Shown here one piece after another: positions 52,840 through 61,380 of a DNA stretch of 64,000 bases; position 1 is the stretch's first letter, and each line of letters opens with the position of its first letter. The notes below the pieces were generated by a model. It was given only the letters and a program-made list of their open reading frames with translations, did not search any database and was not told the origin of the DNA. Location of the stretch: positions 62,001 through 126,000 of the forward strand of contig CBDHYI010000004.1 of assembly GCA_965275915.1 (NCBI GenBank), given 5' to 3'. Source of the stretch: JBDWFY01 sp965275915. GTDB lineage: Bacteria; Pseudomonadota; Alphaproteobacteria; Rhizobiales; Stappiaceae. Both the position numbers and the translations under genes were made by a program.

Positions 52840-53018
52840 GCGTTTTCAATCCTGCTTCGCATTACTGTCCGACAAGGATGGCTTCTTTTCGCGAAGTCCA
52901 ACGTCGGAGAAAGTCAAAAATGTTGGGTAGAGTGTCTTGGACGCCCCTGCAAGACCTGCAAGCACTTCTGCTTGCGCTTTTTAACGACAGACGCTGAGAA
53001 AAGCAAAATCCAAAAGCG

Positions 53019-53276
53019 TCAGGGCCGCGTTTTAAGGATAAAGCTTATGATGACCGCCACGGCCTGATAGAGCGCTTCGGGGATCTCCTCACCGAGTTCA
53101 ATCCGGGACAAGGCTTCGACAAGGATCGGATTGTCCTCGATCGGAACGTCATGTTCCTCCGCGAGCGCTCTTATCTGCTCCGCAGTTGCACCCTCCCCCT
53201 TGGCCACGACACGCGGCGCACCGACACCATCATAATTGAGGGCTACCGCCCGCGGAATGTCTGATTTTTCGCTCAT
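53019..53276 (-). CDS. FlhB-like C-terminal domain protein (EscU/YscU/HrcU switch-protein family)
   Basis: 85 residues corresponding only to the cytoplasmic C-terminal part of FlhB: AVALNYDGVGAPRVVAKG, NPILVEALSRIELGEEIPEALYQAVAVIISFI. The autocleavage NPTH loop and membrane part are absent, as in the known short FlhB homologue FlhX (FhlX). Its start overlaps the end of fliK by 4 bases (ATGA), so it is made with the hook-length control protein and may tune export specificity. Confidence 0.9.
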   Translation of the reverse strand: MSEKSDIPRAVALNYDGVGAPRVVAKGEGATAEQIRALAEEHDVPIEDNPILVEALSRIELGEEIPEALYQAVAVIISFILKTRP

Positions 53277-54646
53277 GCCGTCCAGTCCACGAAATATCCC
53301 GACCGGGCAGCCGCGACAGTCGGCGCGCCTTCTGCGACCGAGATCTCGTCAACAGCCAGACCCGCATCTTCGAGCGCTGTCCGCAGATCGCCGGCCTCCG
53401 TTGACAACCGCTCCGCCAATTGTTGCTGCTCGCTCCAAAGGCCGACGGAAATGCGCTCGCCGTGCAGCCCCACCAGCGCATCGATCCGACCGGTATCGGG
53501 CAGGTCAATGGAAAATTGCAGACGCCAGTGGCGCCCCGGCCCGTCCTCTTCGCCACCGCTCTCGCCATCTTTTGAAATCCGGAACTCGGCAACGGAGGTC
53601 TGTCCCTGGTACAGGATCGGGATTTCAAAACGCCATTCCGGCTGGTCCGGCGCATGCCGTTGGAAATGGCCCTGTTCGGACGATCCGAGGCTGGCAATCT
53701 GCAAGAGCCTGAGACGGGAAAGCGCGGCTTCAACGTCGGCCTGCAGGATCGTTGCAACCTGCGCTGCGTCCATTGCCGGCAAGACGGTCGGGGTCCGCGC
53801 GGACTGTCCGGTGGGATGAGCGCCCGCACGGGGCGGCGGCGGTGCATTGCCCGCCACCGGCCGCGGCTGAACCGTTTTGCCGAGAAATCCCGCCAAAGCC
53901 TCTCTGAGGAACAGAAGTTGTGCTTTCAGGTCACCCCGCGACGCTGGTCCTGATGCGGCGGCCAGCCCGGCTTCCCAGAATGTTCCTGAAGCGATTGCCG
54001 CCTGCTTCACAGTCTGGGTGTCAATGGACGTCTCAGGCTGCAAGGCGCGCGCTGCGAGCGTCCGCAGCGACTGTTGAACCTCGCGCGGCAAGGCGGATGC
54101 CTGTTCGCCGCTGAGGGTTCGGAGGTTGGCAAACAAGGCGGCGATGCTGTCTTGCCGACCGGCAAGAACAGGAAGGATCTGGTGGGCGATCGCAGAAAAA
54201 GCGCTGAGGCTCGCGCCACCCGTCAGCACAGCGTTGTTTTGCACAGGTGAGCCGTTTCGATCCGAGGCAACCTGGGCATGCGCAGTCCCTGCCGACGCTG
54301 TCGTGGCGGACCCCGAGGGTGTTGGTGGAGCGCCGCCCGGGCTCTTCGCCGAGGAGCCGGGTTTTGCGTCGACAAACACAAACCGGAGGGAGTCACCTTG
54401 TCCCTCAATCTTCAGCCGAACCGTATCGCCTACGGACACCTTGACCGGCAGTGTCAGATCAAAGATCGTGCCCTGTGCGGAAAGTCTTGTTACACCGGAA
54501 GAGGACACGCCGGTTACCCGGGCCTCAATCACATCGCCCTGATTCCAGTTGGCGCCCTGACCGCCGTCATTAACGACAAACGGCACGCCGGATGTGGATA
54601 TAGGAACAATCAACCGGGTTCTCCCGCTGGGATCGGCATTCTCCAT
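53273..54646 (-). CDS. fliK: Flagellar hook-length control protein FliK family
   Basis: 457 residues. The N-terminal 60-100 residues form a beta-rich domain (GDVIEARVTGVSSSGVTRLS), the middle is Pro/Ala-rich and disordered, and the C-terminus has the compact FliK switch domain (WRFEIPILYQGQTSVAEFRI ... LQFSIDLPDTGRIDALVGLH). Such proteins measure hook length and flip FlhB specificity. Coupled by a 4-base overlap to the FlhB-like gene. The remaining flagellar genes are elsewhere, so this pair is detached from the main flagellar cluster. Start at 54646. Confidence 0.85.
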   Translation of the reverse strand: MENADPSGRTRLIVPISTSGVPFVVNDGGQGANWNQGDVIEARVTGVSSSGVTRLSAQGTIFDLTLPVKVSVGDTVRLKIEGQGDSLRFVFVDAKPGSSAKSPGGAPPTPSGSATTASAGTAHAQVASDRNGSPVQNNAVLTGGASLSAFSAIAHQILPVLAGRQDSIAALFANLRTLSGEQASALPREVQQSLRTLAARALQPETSIDTQTVKQAAIASGTFWEAGLAAASGPASRGDLKAQLLFLREALAGFLGKTVQPRPVAGNAPPPPRAGAHPTGQSARTPTVLPAMDAAQVATILQADVEAALSRLRLLQIASLGSSEQGHFQRHAPDQPEWRFEIPILYQGQTSVAEFRISKDGESGGEEDGPGRHWRLQFSIDLPDTGRIDALVGLHGERISVGLWSEQQQLAERLSTEAGDLRTALEDAGLAVDEISVAEGAPTVAAARSGYFVDWTA

Positions 54647-54729
54647 TTTCCAGGAAAATACTCATGAACCGGTTTTTCCGGAGCGATTCTCTGCCGCGCA
54701 TTATCGCTAAAAACAGCCGGGTTGTCAGC

Positions 54730-54776
54730 CTAGGTATGCTTTCCCATGAACAACCTCACGGGAAAGCATACCTAAG
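54730..54776. terminator. Long hairpin terminator between M24 peptidase and fliK genes
   Basis: CTAGGTATGCTTTCCC pairs with GGGAAAGCATACCTAAG (16-17 bases, one mismatch) around a 14-base loop. Ends the gatC-gatA-peptidase transcript before fliK. Confidence 0.7.
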
Positions 54777-54790
54777 CCGATCTGATGTCT

Positions 54791-55906
54791 CTATCCGACG
54801 ATCGTCACGTCCCGTGTGAAGCCTGTCAGGCAGTCAACACCTTCTTCCGTAACGACAACGTCGTCCTCGATCCGGACACCGAGGCAGCCGGCCTTGTAGA
54901 GCCCCGGCTCGACAGTGAACACCATACCCGGCCGCAAGGTCTCATTGTTGCCGCGCATGATCTGCGGTGCTTCGTGAACGTCAATCCCAAGGCCGTGTCC
55001 TGTTTTGTGGAGCATGAACTCGGAAAAGGCCGAACCTTCCAGCACGTTTTGAACCGCATCATCGACTTCGGATGCCGTCAGTCCCGCCCGGCTGACCGCC
55101 CGTCCTTTTTCATTTGCGGCCTGAACGGTTTCATAAAATGCCCGGTCTTCATCGGATACATGGCCGACAAAGAAGGTCCGGGTCATGTCGGCGCAATAGC
55201 CCTGGCAGGTCGCCCCGAAGTCAATCAGAAGGGCGTCGCCGGGCTGAATTCTGTAATTGCTCCGCGCGCGGGCATGCGGATTGGCCGAATTGCCTGCGGC
55301 GGCAACGATCAGATCAAAGGAGAGGCCTTCCGCGCCGTTTGAAAACAACGCACCCAGCAATCTGGCCCGGATCTCCGTTTCGGTCATGCCCAGTTCAATC
55401 TGCGGCACAAGTTCCGACAGGGCCTGTTCGGAGATCGCAACCGCCCGCCTCAGCTTTGTCAGCTCACCATCGGTTTTACACAGTCTGATGGCGGAGAGGA
55501 CCTGATGCGCATCGATAAATGTCGCGCCGGGAAACACGTCCGCCAGTGCCAGATGCTCAAACGCCCGCATGCGCTGGGCTTCAAGGCCGAACGCATGGGC
55601 CTCTTTCAACTGCGGCAAGGCTTGCGCGGCCTTTTCAAACGCGCCCCTGTAGCCGTCCTCATCGCGCCAGCCGAAAACCGGCCCCGGAAAATCGAGCGCC
55701 TCAAAAGCACGCATTTCAAGATTTGGCACCACCGCAGCCGGATCGCCTGACACCGGAACAATGACCATCAGCGGGCGTTCGTTCAGATGAAAATCCGTTG
55801 CGAACAAACGCTGGAAATTCGCGCCGGGAACGAACGCAATCCCATCCAGTTCTTTTTGCTGCAAAAGATCATAAACCGGCGCAAGACGCGGATCGGACGC
55901 GGTCAT
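54791..55906 (-). CDS. M24-family metallopeptidase (Xaa-Pro aminopeptidase-like)
   Basis: 371 residues: creatinase-like N-terminal domain (residues 1-130), then the pita-bread catalytic domain. All five metal ligands are recognisable: Asp in LLIDFGATCQGY and DMTRTF, His in KTGHGLGIDVHE, Glu in VFTVEPGLY and Glu/Asp in IEDDVVVTE. It should remove N-terminal residues before proline or cleave dipeptides. Located 4 bases downstream of gatA, so co-transcribed with the amidotransferase genes; the functional link is unclear. Confidence 0.93.
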   Translation of the reverse strand: MTASDPRLAPVYDLLQQKELDGIAFVPGANFQRLFATDFHLNERPLMVIVPVSGDPAAVVPNLEMRAFEALDFPGPVFGWRDEDGYRGAFEKAAQALPQLKEAHAFGLEAQRMRAFEHLALADVFPGATFIDAHQVLSAIRLCKTDGELTKLRRAVAISEQALSELVPQIELGMTETEIRARLLGALFSNGAEGLSFDLIVAAAGNSANPHARARSNYRIQPGDALLIDFGATCQGYCADMTRTFFVGHVSDEDRAFYETVQAANEKGRAVSRAGLTASEVDDAVQNVLEGSAFSEFMLHKTGHGLGIDVHEAPQIMRGNNETLRPGMVFTVEPGLYKAGCLGVRIEDDVVVTEEGVDCLTGFTRDVTIVG

Positions 55907-55910
55907 GGCC

Positions 55911-57389
55911 TCACTCTGACTGCCACCATTTCTCCGGCGAAAAGGAGCCGGCGGCCTCTTCGATCACCTGCCCGACCTGGAACAGAGTTTCCTCGTCAAA
56001 CGGACGACCGATCAGCTGAAGCCCCAGCGGCAGACCGCTGGCATTCAGACCGGCGGGGACGGAAATGCCCGGCAGGCCCGCCATGTTGACGGTCACCGTG
56101 AAGATGTCGTTGAGATACATGCTGACCGGATCGGTGATCTGTCCCGGCGCAAAGGCCGCATCCGGCGTTGCCGGTGTCAGGATCGTATCGATGCCCTCGG
56201 CAAAGGCCTGCTCGAAGTCCCGCTTGATGAGAGTGCGCACTTTCTGGGCCCGAAGATAATAGGCATCGTAGTAACCGGCAGACAGCACATAGGTTCCGAT
56301 AAGAACGCGCCGTTTGACTTCCGCGCCAAAACCGGCGGCCCGGGTCTTTTCGTACATGTCGACAATGTCATCGCCGTCAACGCGAAGGCCGTAGCGCACA
56401 CCGTCATAGCGGGCCAGGTTCGAGGACGCCTCGGCCGGAGCCACGATGTAATAGGCAGGCAGAGCATATTTTGTATGCGGCAGCGAAATATCGACGATTT
56501 CAGCGCCGGCCTCGCGCAACCAGTCGGCACCTTTTTGCCAGAAATCCTCAATTTCAGACGGCATGCCTTCCATTCGGTATTCTTTCGGCAGTCCGACTTT
56601 CAGGCCTTTCACTGAACGACCGATGGCGGTTTCATAATCGGGAACCGGTATGTCGACGGACGTTGTGTCCCTGGGATCAACAGAGGCCATGGATTTCAGC
56701 ATGATCGCGCTGTCGCGTACGGACCGGGTGATCGGCCCCGCCTGATCGAGCGATGATGCAAAGGCGACCGTACCCCAGCGCGAGCACCGCCCGTAGGTCG
56801 GCTTCAGGCCGACGGTCCCGGTGAGCGCGGCGGGCTGGCGGATGGACCCGCCGGTGTCGGTCGCGGTCGCGCCTGCGCAAAGCCAGCCGGCCACAGCCGA
56901 TGCCGATCCGCCGGAGGAACCACCCGGGACGAGAGCCACATCACTGCCCCTGGCCTTCCAGGGATTGACGACATTGCCGTAGTAGCTGGTTTCGTTGGAC
57001 GATCCCATCGCAAACTCGTCCATGTTGGTTTTGCCCAGCATGACGGCGCCGTCGGCCCAGAGATTGGCCGTTACGGCCGACTCGTAATCCGGCTTGAAGC
57101 CGTCGAGTATATGGCTGCAGGCCTGGGTATGCGTGCCTTCGGTAGCGAAGAGGTCTTTGATGCCCAGCGGTATGCCTTCAAGATCGCGCGCTTCGCCGGC
57201 CGCAAGGCGCCGGTCTGAAGCCGCGGCCATATCGCGCGCTTTATCCGCGGTCACCCTTACATAGGCGTTCAGCGCATCGGCCCCTTCAATCGCCGTGAGA
57301 TAGGCGTTTGTCAGTTCGACAGCGGAAAACTGTTTTTTCTGAAGGCCTTCCCTGGCCTCGGTGATGGTCAATTTCGTCAGGTCTGACAC
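55911..57389 (-). CDS. gatA: Asp-tRNA(Asn)/Glu-tRNA(Gln) amidotransferase subunit A
   Basis: 492 residues from the GTG at 57389 (SDLTKLTITEAREGL; AGGA 8 bases upstream); an in-frame start at 57428 adds 13 non-family residues. The amidase signature carries the Lys of GIKDLFATEG, and GSSGGSASAVAGW with TDTGGSIRQPAAL giving the cis-Ser/Ser catalytic pair. It releases ammonia from glutamine for transamidation on GatB. gatC lies 71 bases upstream, the peptidase gene 4 bases downstream. Confidence 0.96.
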   Translation of the reverse strand: MSDLTKLTITEAREGLQKKQFSAVELTNAYLTAIEGADALNAYVRVTADKARDMAAASDRRLAAGEARDLEGIPLGIKDLFATEGTHTQACSHILDGFKPDYESAVTANLWADGAVMLGKTNMDEFAMGSSNETSYYGNVVNPWKARGSDVALVPGGSSGGSASAVAGWLCAGATATDTGGSIRQPAALTGTVGLKPTYGRCSRWGTVAFASSLDQAGPITRSVRDSAIMLKSMASVDPRDTTSVDIPVPDYETAIGRSVKGLKVGLPKEYRMEGMPSEIEDFWQKGADWLREAGAEIVDISLPHTKYALPAYYIVAPAEASSNLARYDGVRYGLRVDGDDIVDMYEKTRAAGFGAEVKRRVLIGTYVLSAGYYDAYYLRAQKVRTLIKRDFEQAFAEGIDTILTPATPDAAFAPGQITDPVSMYLNDIFTVTVNMAGLPGISVPAGLNASGLPLGLQLIGRPFDEETLFQVGQVIEEAAGSFSPEKWWQSE

Positions 57390-57460
57390 GAGAACTGTCC
57401 TTCGGTCCGAACCAAATCCGGTTCGCATGGATTTTTGGAGGAGATGCGCGGATCGGCAGC

Positions 57461-57748
57461 CTATTCGATGACTTTAGGCACCATAAAGTAATTGTCTTCA
57501 GATGCCGGTGCGTTGGCCACGATCTTTTCGGCATAGCCGCCATCCGTGACACCGTCATCCCGCATTTTGATCGCCGACGCAACGACGGACGTCATGGGCT
57601 CAACACCCTCGACGTCGACTTCATTGAGTTGTTCCACCCAGCCGATAATCCCATTCAGCTCACCGGTCATAACCTCGGCGTCATTATCTGAAATCGCAAT
57701 CCGCGCAAGCCGCGCCACGCGCTTCACTGTCTCAGTATCAACCGACAT
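57461..57748 (-). CDS. gatC: Asp-tRNA(Asn)/Glu-tRNA(Gln) amidotransferase subunit C
   Basis: 95 residues. SVDTETVKRVARLARIAIS, the WVEQLNEVDVEGVEPMTSV belt that wraps GatA, and the C-terminal ENYFMVPKVIE are typical GatC. Strong GGAGG ribosome site before the ATG at 57748. First gene of gatC-gatA-M24. Confidence 0.95.
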   Translation of the reverse strand: MSVDTETVKRVARLARIAISDNDAEVMTGELNGIIGWVEQLNEVDVEGVEPMTSVVASAIKMRDDGVTDGGYAEKIVANAPASEDNYFMVPKVIE

Positions 57749-57930
57749 GCGGCCTCCATTCCATCTTACAGTGCCGGACGTCCCGGCTCATTCGCTGCCT
57801 TTCTATTTCCCAGCCCGGCGGCGATACAAGTCTCATCGATTGAACCTTGCAGAAAATTCGCATATTTCGGTACCAGATATAACCGTATTTATTCGATCGA
57901 GACACGTATCCATGAGCACAGCGAGCGAAG

Positions 57931-58512
57931 ATGTCTGACAGAGGACGCCCGCGCGCCGAACGGGTTACCGGCGCATTGCTGCGGGCAGGCCTTGAAGAAC
58001 TGGCGACGCATGGTCCGGAGAACGCCACTGTTGAGGCAATTGCCAGTCGGGCGGGCACAAGCAAGCAGGCCGTCTATCGGCGTTGGGGCAGCAAGACCGC
58101 GCTTTTGGCAGCTGCGCTCAGCAACGCATTCAAAGAGCGGCCATTGCCCCAACCCCAGCGGCGGAGTGTTGCCGGGGATCTGCTGGTATGCCTGACCGGC
58201 TATGCGGAGTCACTGGACCGAACGGCGCTCGGTTCGGCCCTGACGGCCCTGGGCGCTGCACGACGGCTGGATGAATTTGATGCTGTCATCCGAGAAGCCG
58301 ATGACGCCATCCGGCTCGTCCTTCGTCAAATCCTGATCGCAACGCCGTTTGAAGCTGACATGGACGTCCGCATAGATCTCCTGCTGGGCATGATCCGTCA
58401 GCGCAGACAGATGTCCACCGACCCGGTACAAGAGGATGAGATCGCCACCGCCATTCAACTCGTTCTCGGCCTGTCGCCGCCGCGTGCCGTTGAAAGTCAG
58501 GTCGTCAAATGA
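57931..58512 (+). CDS. TetR/AcrR-family transcriptional regulator
   Basis: 193 residues: N-terminal helix-turn-helix NATVEAIASRAGTSKQAVYRRWGSK, then a helical ligand-binding domain of the TetR_C type seen after KQAVYRRW motifs. It diverges from gatC and converges with the UPF0173 hydrolase, overlapping it by 16 bases. A weak inverted repeat CGGT-N10-ACCG (57868-57885) in the upstream region could be its own operator. Target genes are not evident. Confidence 0.9.
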   Translation: MSDRGRPRAERVTGALLRAGLEELATHGPENATVEAIASRAGTSKQAVYRRWGSKTALLAAALSNAFKERPLPQPQRRSVAGDLLVCLTGYAESLDRTALGSALTALGAARRLDEFDAVIREADDAIRLVLRQILIATPFEADMDVRIDLLLGMIRQRRQMSTDPVQEDEIATAIQLVLGLSPPRAVESQVVK

Positions 58513-59204
58513 TCACCCGGCACGCCGGACCACATGCGCCCGCCCTGATCTCCCAGCGCATCCTTGAACCCGGCACTGTCCTGATCGATGATCGGAAACG
58601 TGCCGAAATGGCAGGGAATGATTGTCTCGAAGTCGAAGAACCGCCGGCAGGCGAGCGCGGCCGTTCGGGCCCCCATCGTAAAACGGTCGCCAATCGGAAC
58701 GATGCCCACTTTCGGCGCGTGGATTTCGTTGATCAGCTCCATATCGAGGAAAATGTCGGTATCGCCCATGTGATAGAGCACCGGTTCGTCGGGAGCGGTC
58801 ACAATGATGCCGTTGGCCTGGCCAAGTGTGAACGGCCCATTGCCCTCCGTTCCCGTCGACGAAGAGTGGTGGGCAATGGTCAAGGATACGCTGAAGGGGC
58901 CGACATCGACCGTGCCGCCGCACCCCATGGGATTGATGTTTTCAATGCCCTTGCTCTGCGCCCACATGCAGATCTCAAAACTGGAGGTCAATTGGGCGCC
59001 TGTAGATTTCAGAATATCGATCGTATCGCCCAGGTGATCGTCGTGGCCATGGGTCAGCAGCAGATGCGTCACACCGCGTGAAACCTCTTCGACGCTCAGA
59101 TTCTCCGGAAAGCTCGGATTTCCCGTGAGAAACGGATCGATGAGAATTTTTGCGCCGTCAATGTCAACACCGAACGCGGAGTGGCCGTACCAGGTCAGCT
59201 TCAT
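58497..59204 (-). CDS. UPF0173 metallo-beta-lactamase-fold hydrolase
   Basis: 235 residues. Beta-lactamase-like metal site LLTHGHDDHLGD, HHSS and the later GDTDIF; starts MKLTWYGHSAFGVDI, diagnostic of UPF0173. Two metal ions and hydrolase activity are expected but the substrate is unknown. Its 3' end overlaps the convergent TetR gene. In many Rhizobiales this gene lies near ruvX and pyrB; here a MITE and an IS630 copy have been inserted upstream of its start, between it and ruvX. Confidence 0.93.
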   Translation of the reverse strand: MKLTWYGHSAFGVDIDGAKILIDPFLTGNPSFPENLSVEEVSRGVTHLLLTHGHDDHLGDTIDILKSTGAQLTSSFEICMWAQSKGIENINPMGCGGTVDVGPFSVSLTIAHHSSSTGTEGNGPFTLGQANGIIVTAPDEPVLYHMGDTDIFLDMELINEIHAPKVGIVPIGDRFTMGARTAALACRRFFDFETIIPCHFGTFPIIDQDSAGFKDALGDQGGRMWSGVPGDHLTT

Positions 59205-59272
59205 TTTGAACTCCCATACATCGTTCCGGAAAAAATGCTCCCTCTAGATGACCATAGTTTGTCTGTGTCCGC

Positions 59273-59542
59273 TAGGCTCAGGACCTATTAATTTCATCCA
59301 TTCTGCGAGAGCAGATTTTGTTTTTGACAAGGCGGAAAGGCGCAGGAAACCATCCGGTTTTCAAGTCTTTGTGGGCGCAGTCAGGAACAAAATCTGCCTC
59401 GCCCTTCGGGTTTTGAAAGACGTGTCCGCCTGAAGGGAACCAGGGCTCGCAAAGGTATCCAACCTTTGCTTCTCCCCGGTTCTCTCCATTCGAATACTTC
59501 TTTCAAAACAGAATTGCATGAAATTAATAGGTCCTGAGCCTA
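59273..59542 (+). mobile_element. MITE copy 2 (about 270 bases)
   Basis: Flanked by CTAG on both sides (59272-59275, 59540-59543). Terminal inverted repeats are perfect for at least 22 bases inward from the CTAG: GGCTCAGGACCTATTAATTT at the left and its complement at the right. Internal inverted repeats GCAGATTTTGTT/AACAAAATCTGC and GGGTTTTGAAAG/CTTTCAAAAC are kept. No coding capacity. Better preserved at its ends than copy 1, so the more recent. Its right CTAG is shared with IS630 copy 2. Confidence 0.85.
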
Positions 59543-60780
59543 GTTTTCTGCATCAATCAAATTGATATGTTGCGCTTTTCATCGAGGGCTGGTTCCTTGT
59601 TTTCCGATTCGTGCGAAGAGGAGGCAGGTTTTGGCCAATATCAAATATGTTGTTGAACTGACGTTGGACGAGCGCAAGGCGCTTTTGTCGATGATCAGGA
59701 AAGGGACACTGGCTGCCCGTGCGAACTGCAAGGCGCGCATTCTTCTGAAGGCCGACAAGGGGCCTCATGGCGAGGGTTGGACGGACCGCAGGATTTGTCA
59801 AAGCCTCGAGACCTCTGGCTCGACAGTCGCCCGGGTGCGCGAGACGTTTGTGATGGAAGGGATGGATGCGGTGTTCGCCCGCAAACAGCGCGCCCATCCT
59901 GCCATCAAGCGCATCTTCGATGGCGAAGCCGAAGCCAGGCTGATTGCCCTTGCGTGCTCGCAGCCGCCACAGGGCTATGCGCGCTGGACCATTCGGCTTC
60001 TGGCCGACAAGGTCGTTGAGTTGAACATTGTCGAGGCAGCCCACTTCAACACTGTTGCGCGCGCGCTTAAAAAAACGAACTTAAGCCTCACCGAAGTCGG
60101 TATTGGGTAATCCCACCCGAGCAGAACGCGGCCTTCGTCGCCGCCATGGAGAACGTGCTGGCGGTTTATCAGCGCCCACGTGATCCGAAACGTCCGCTGG
60201 TTTGTCTGGATGAAGCGGCCAAACAGTTGGTCAGCGCCACGCGTCTAGCGATCCCCATGACGCCGGGGCGCGTTGCTCGGCATGACTATGAATACAAGCG
60301 TGCAGGTATGGCCAATCTATTCATGGCTTTTGCTCCGCTTGAAGGCATGCGGCACATCAAGGTCACCGACCATCGTGGCAAAACGGACTACGCTCACTTC
60401 CTTGAAGAGCTTGCCGACCGGCATTTTGCAGATGCAGACAAAATCGTGCTGGTCCAGGACAACTTGAATACACACAGCCAAGCATCACTTTACGCGACCT
60501 TTGAACCGGCCAAGGCAAGGCGCATCGCTGAAAAATTCGAGTGGAACCACACACCCAAACACGGCTCCTGGCTCAACATGGCCGAAGCCGAATTGTCCGT
60601 GTTGTCGCGACAGTGTCTGAAAGAACGCATCGGCAGCAAAGAAGACCTTGCCCGTAACGTCAAAGCGTGGACGACGCAACGAAACGATAAGCGCTGCATC
60701 GCGCAATGGCAGTTCACAAACGAACAAGCACGCATCAAACTCAGCAAACTATACCCATCAATATGAGTGAGTCAGAGGAC
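59543..60780 (+). mobile_element. IS630-family insertion sequence, copy 2
   Basis: Same element as 42683-43920, same orientation. Left CTAG (59540-59543) is the end of MITE copy 2; right CTAG is 60780-60783. I find two differences from copy 1: A for G near 59617 and C for T near 60759. It sits 60 bases upstream of ruvX. Confidence 0.9.
59631..60766 (+). CDS. IS630-family transposase, copy 2 (programmed -1 frameshift)
   Basis: Same structure as copy 1: first frame from the TTG at 59631 to 60110, seven-A slippery run about 60066-60078, second frame ending at 60766. Catalytic Asp, Asp, Glu motifs unchanged. One amino-acid difference in the active product: the residue before the terminal Ile is Ser here (LYPSI) and Leu in copy 1 (LYPLI). 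Both copies keep the frame arrangement, so selection on the frameshift is likely. Confidence 0.88.
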
Positions 60781-60844
60781 TAGAGCGAGCTGTGATTGGA
60801 CGGACGCATTTGGTCCGTTCGGGCAAGTGTGATAGAGCGCGGCC

Positions 60845-61333
60845 ATGAGCGATGACAACGACCTGACAATAGACACGCTTGCAGACCGGCTTTTGCCAGA
60901 TCAGCGCCTGATGGGCGTTGATCTTGGAACCAAGACCATCGGCCTTGCGCTGTCCGATCTCGGCCTTTCGATCGCAACGCCGCTGGAAACGATCAAGCGC
61001 AAGAAGTTCACGCCGGACGCGGAGTACCTTCTGGCGCTTTGCGACAAGCAGGCTGTCGGCGGCCTGGTGGTCGGCCTGCCGCTCAACATGGACGGGACGG
61101 AGGGGCCCCGGGCACAGGCGACGCGCGCTTTTGTGAGAAATCTGGGCCGCCTTTCATCCCTTCCCGTCTGTTTCTGGGATGAACGGCTCTCGACTGTCGC
61201 GGTAACGCGCACACTGCTTGACGCCGATACATCGCGCGCCAAAAGGGCGGAGGTCGTCGACAAAATGGCGGCCTCCTTCATTTTGCAGGGTGCACTCGAT
61301 CGCCTGACCTACCTTGCCGGCACCAATGGCTAA
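60845..61333 (+). CDS. ruvX: Putative pre-16S rRNA nuclease / Holliday junction resolvase RuvX (YqgF)
   Basis: 162 residues. LMGVDLGTKTIGLALSD carries the first catalytic Asp of the RNase H-like fold; VVGLPLNMDGTEGPRA and the catalytic Glu/Asp in FWDERLSTV and VVDKMAASFIL complete the site. In E. coli the homologue YqgF matures the 5' end of 16S rRNA. The IS630 insertion ends 60 bases upstream, so the native promoter may be displaced; the short leader (60784-60844) shows an inverted repeat GGACG ... CGTTC only. Confidence 0.92.
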   Translation: MSDDNDLTIDTLADRLLPDQRLMGVDLGTKTIGLALSDLGLSIATPLETIKRKKFTPDAEYLLALCDKQAVGGLVVGLPLNMDGTEGPRAQATRAFVRNLGRLSSLPVCFWDERLSTVAVTRTLLDADTSRAKRAEVVDKMAASFILQGALDRLTYLAGTNG

Positions 61334-61380
61334 AGCCCTCAATGCTCTGATACCGGCGCTGCCCCGTTCGGGCGGCTCCT

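Noticed and set aside
52958..52983. Intrinsic-terminator-like hairpin GCAAGCA/TGCTTGC with T-run
   Set aside because: It points rightward but no plus-strand gene ends there; on the minus strand the T-run is missing.
42683..60780. Composite transposon bounded by the two IS630 copies
   Set aside because: The 16 kb between them holds essential genes (gatCAB, rpsU, tRNA-Ser) in a normal chromosomal context; the copies more likely inserted independently at CTAG sites.
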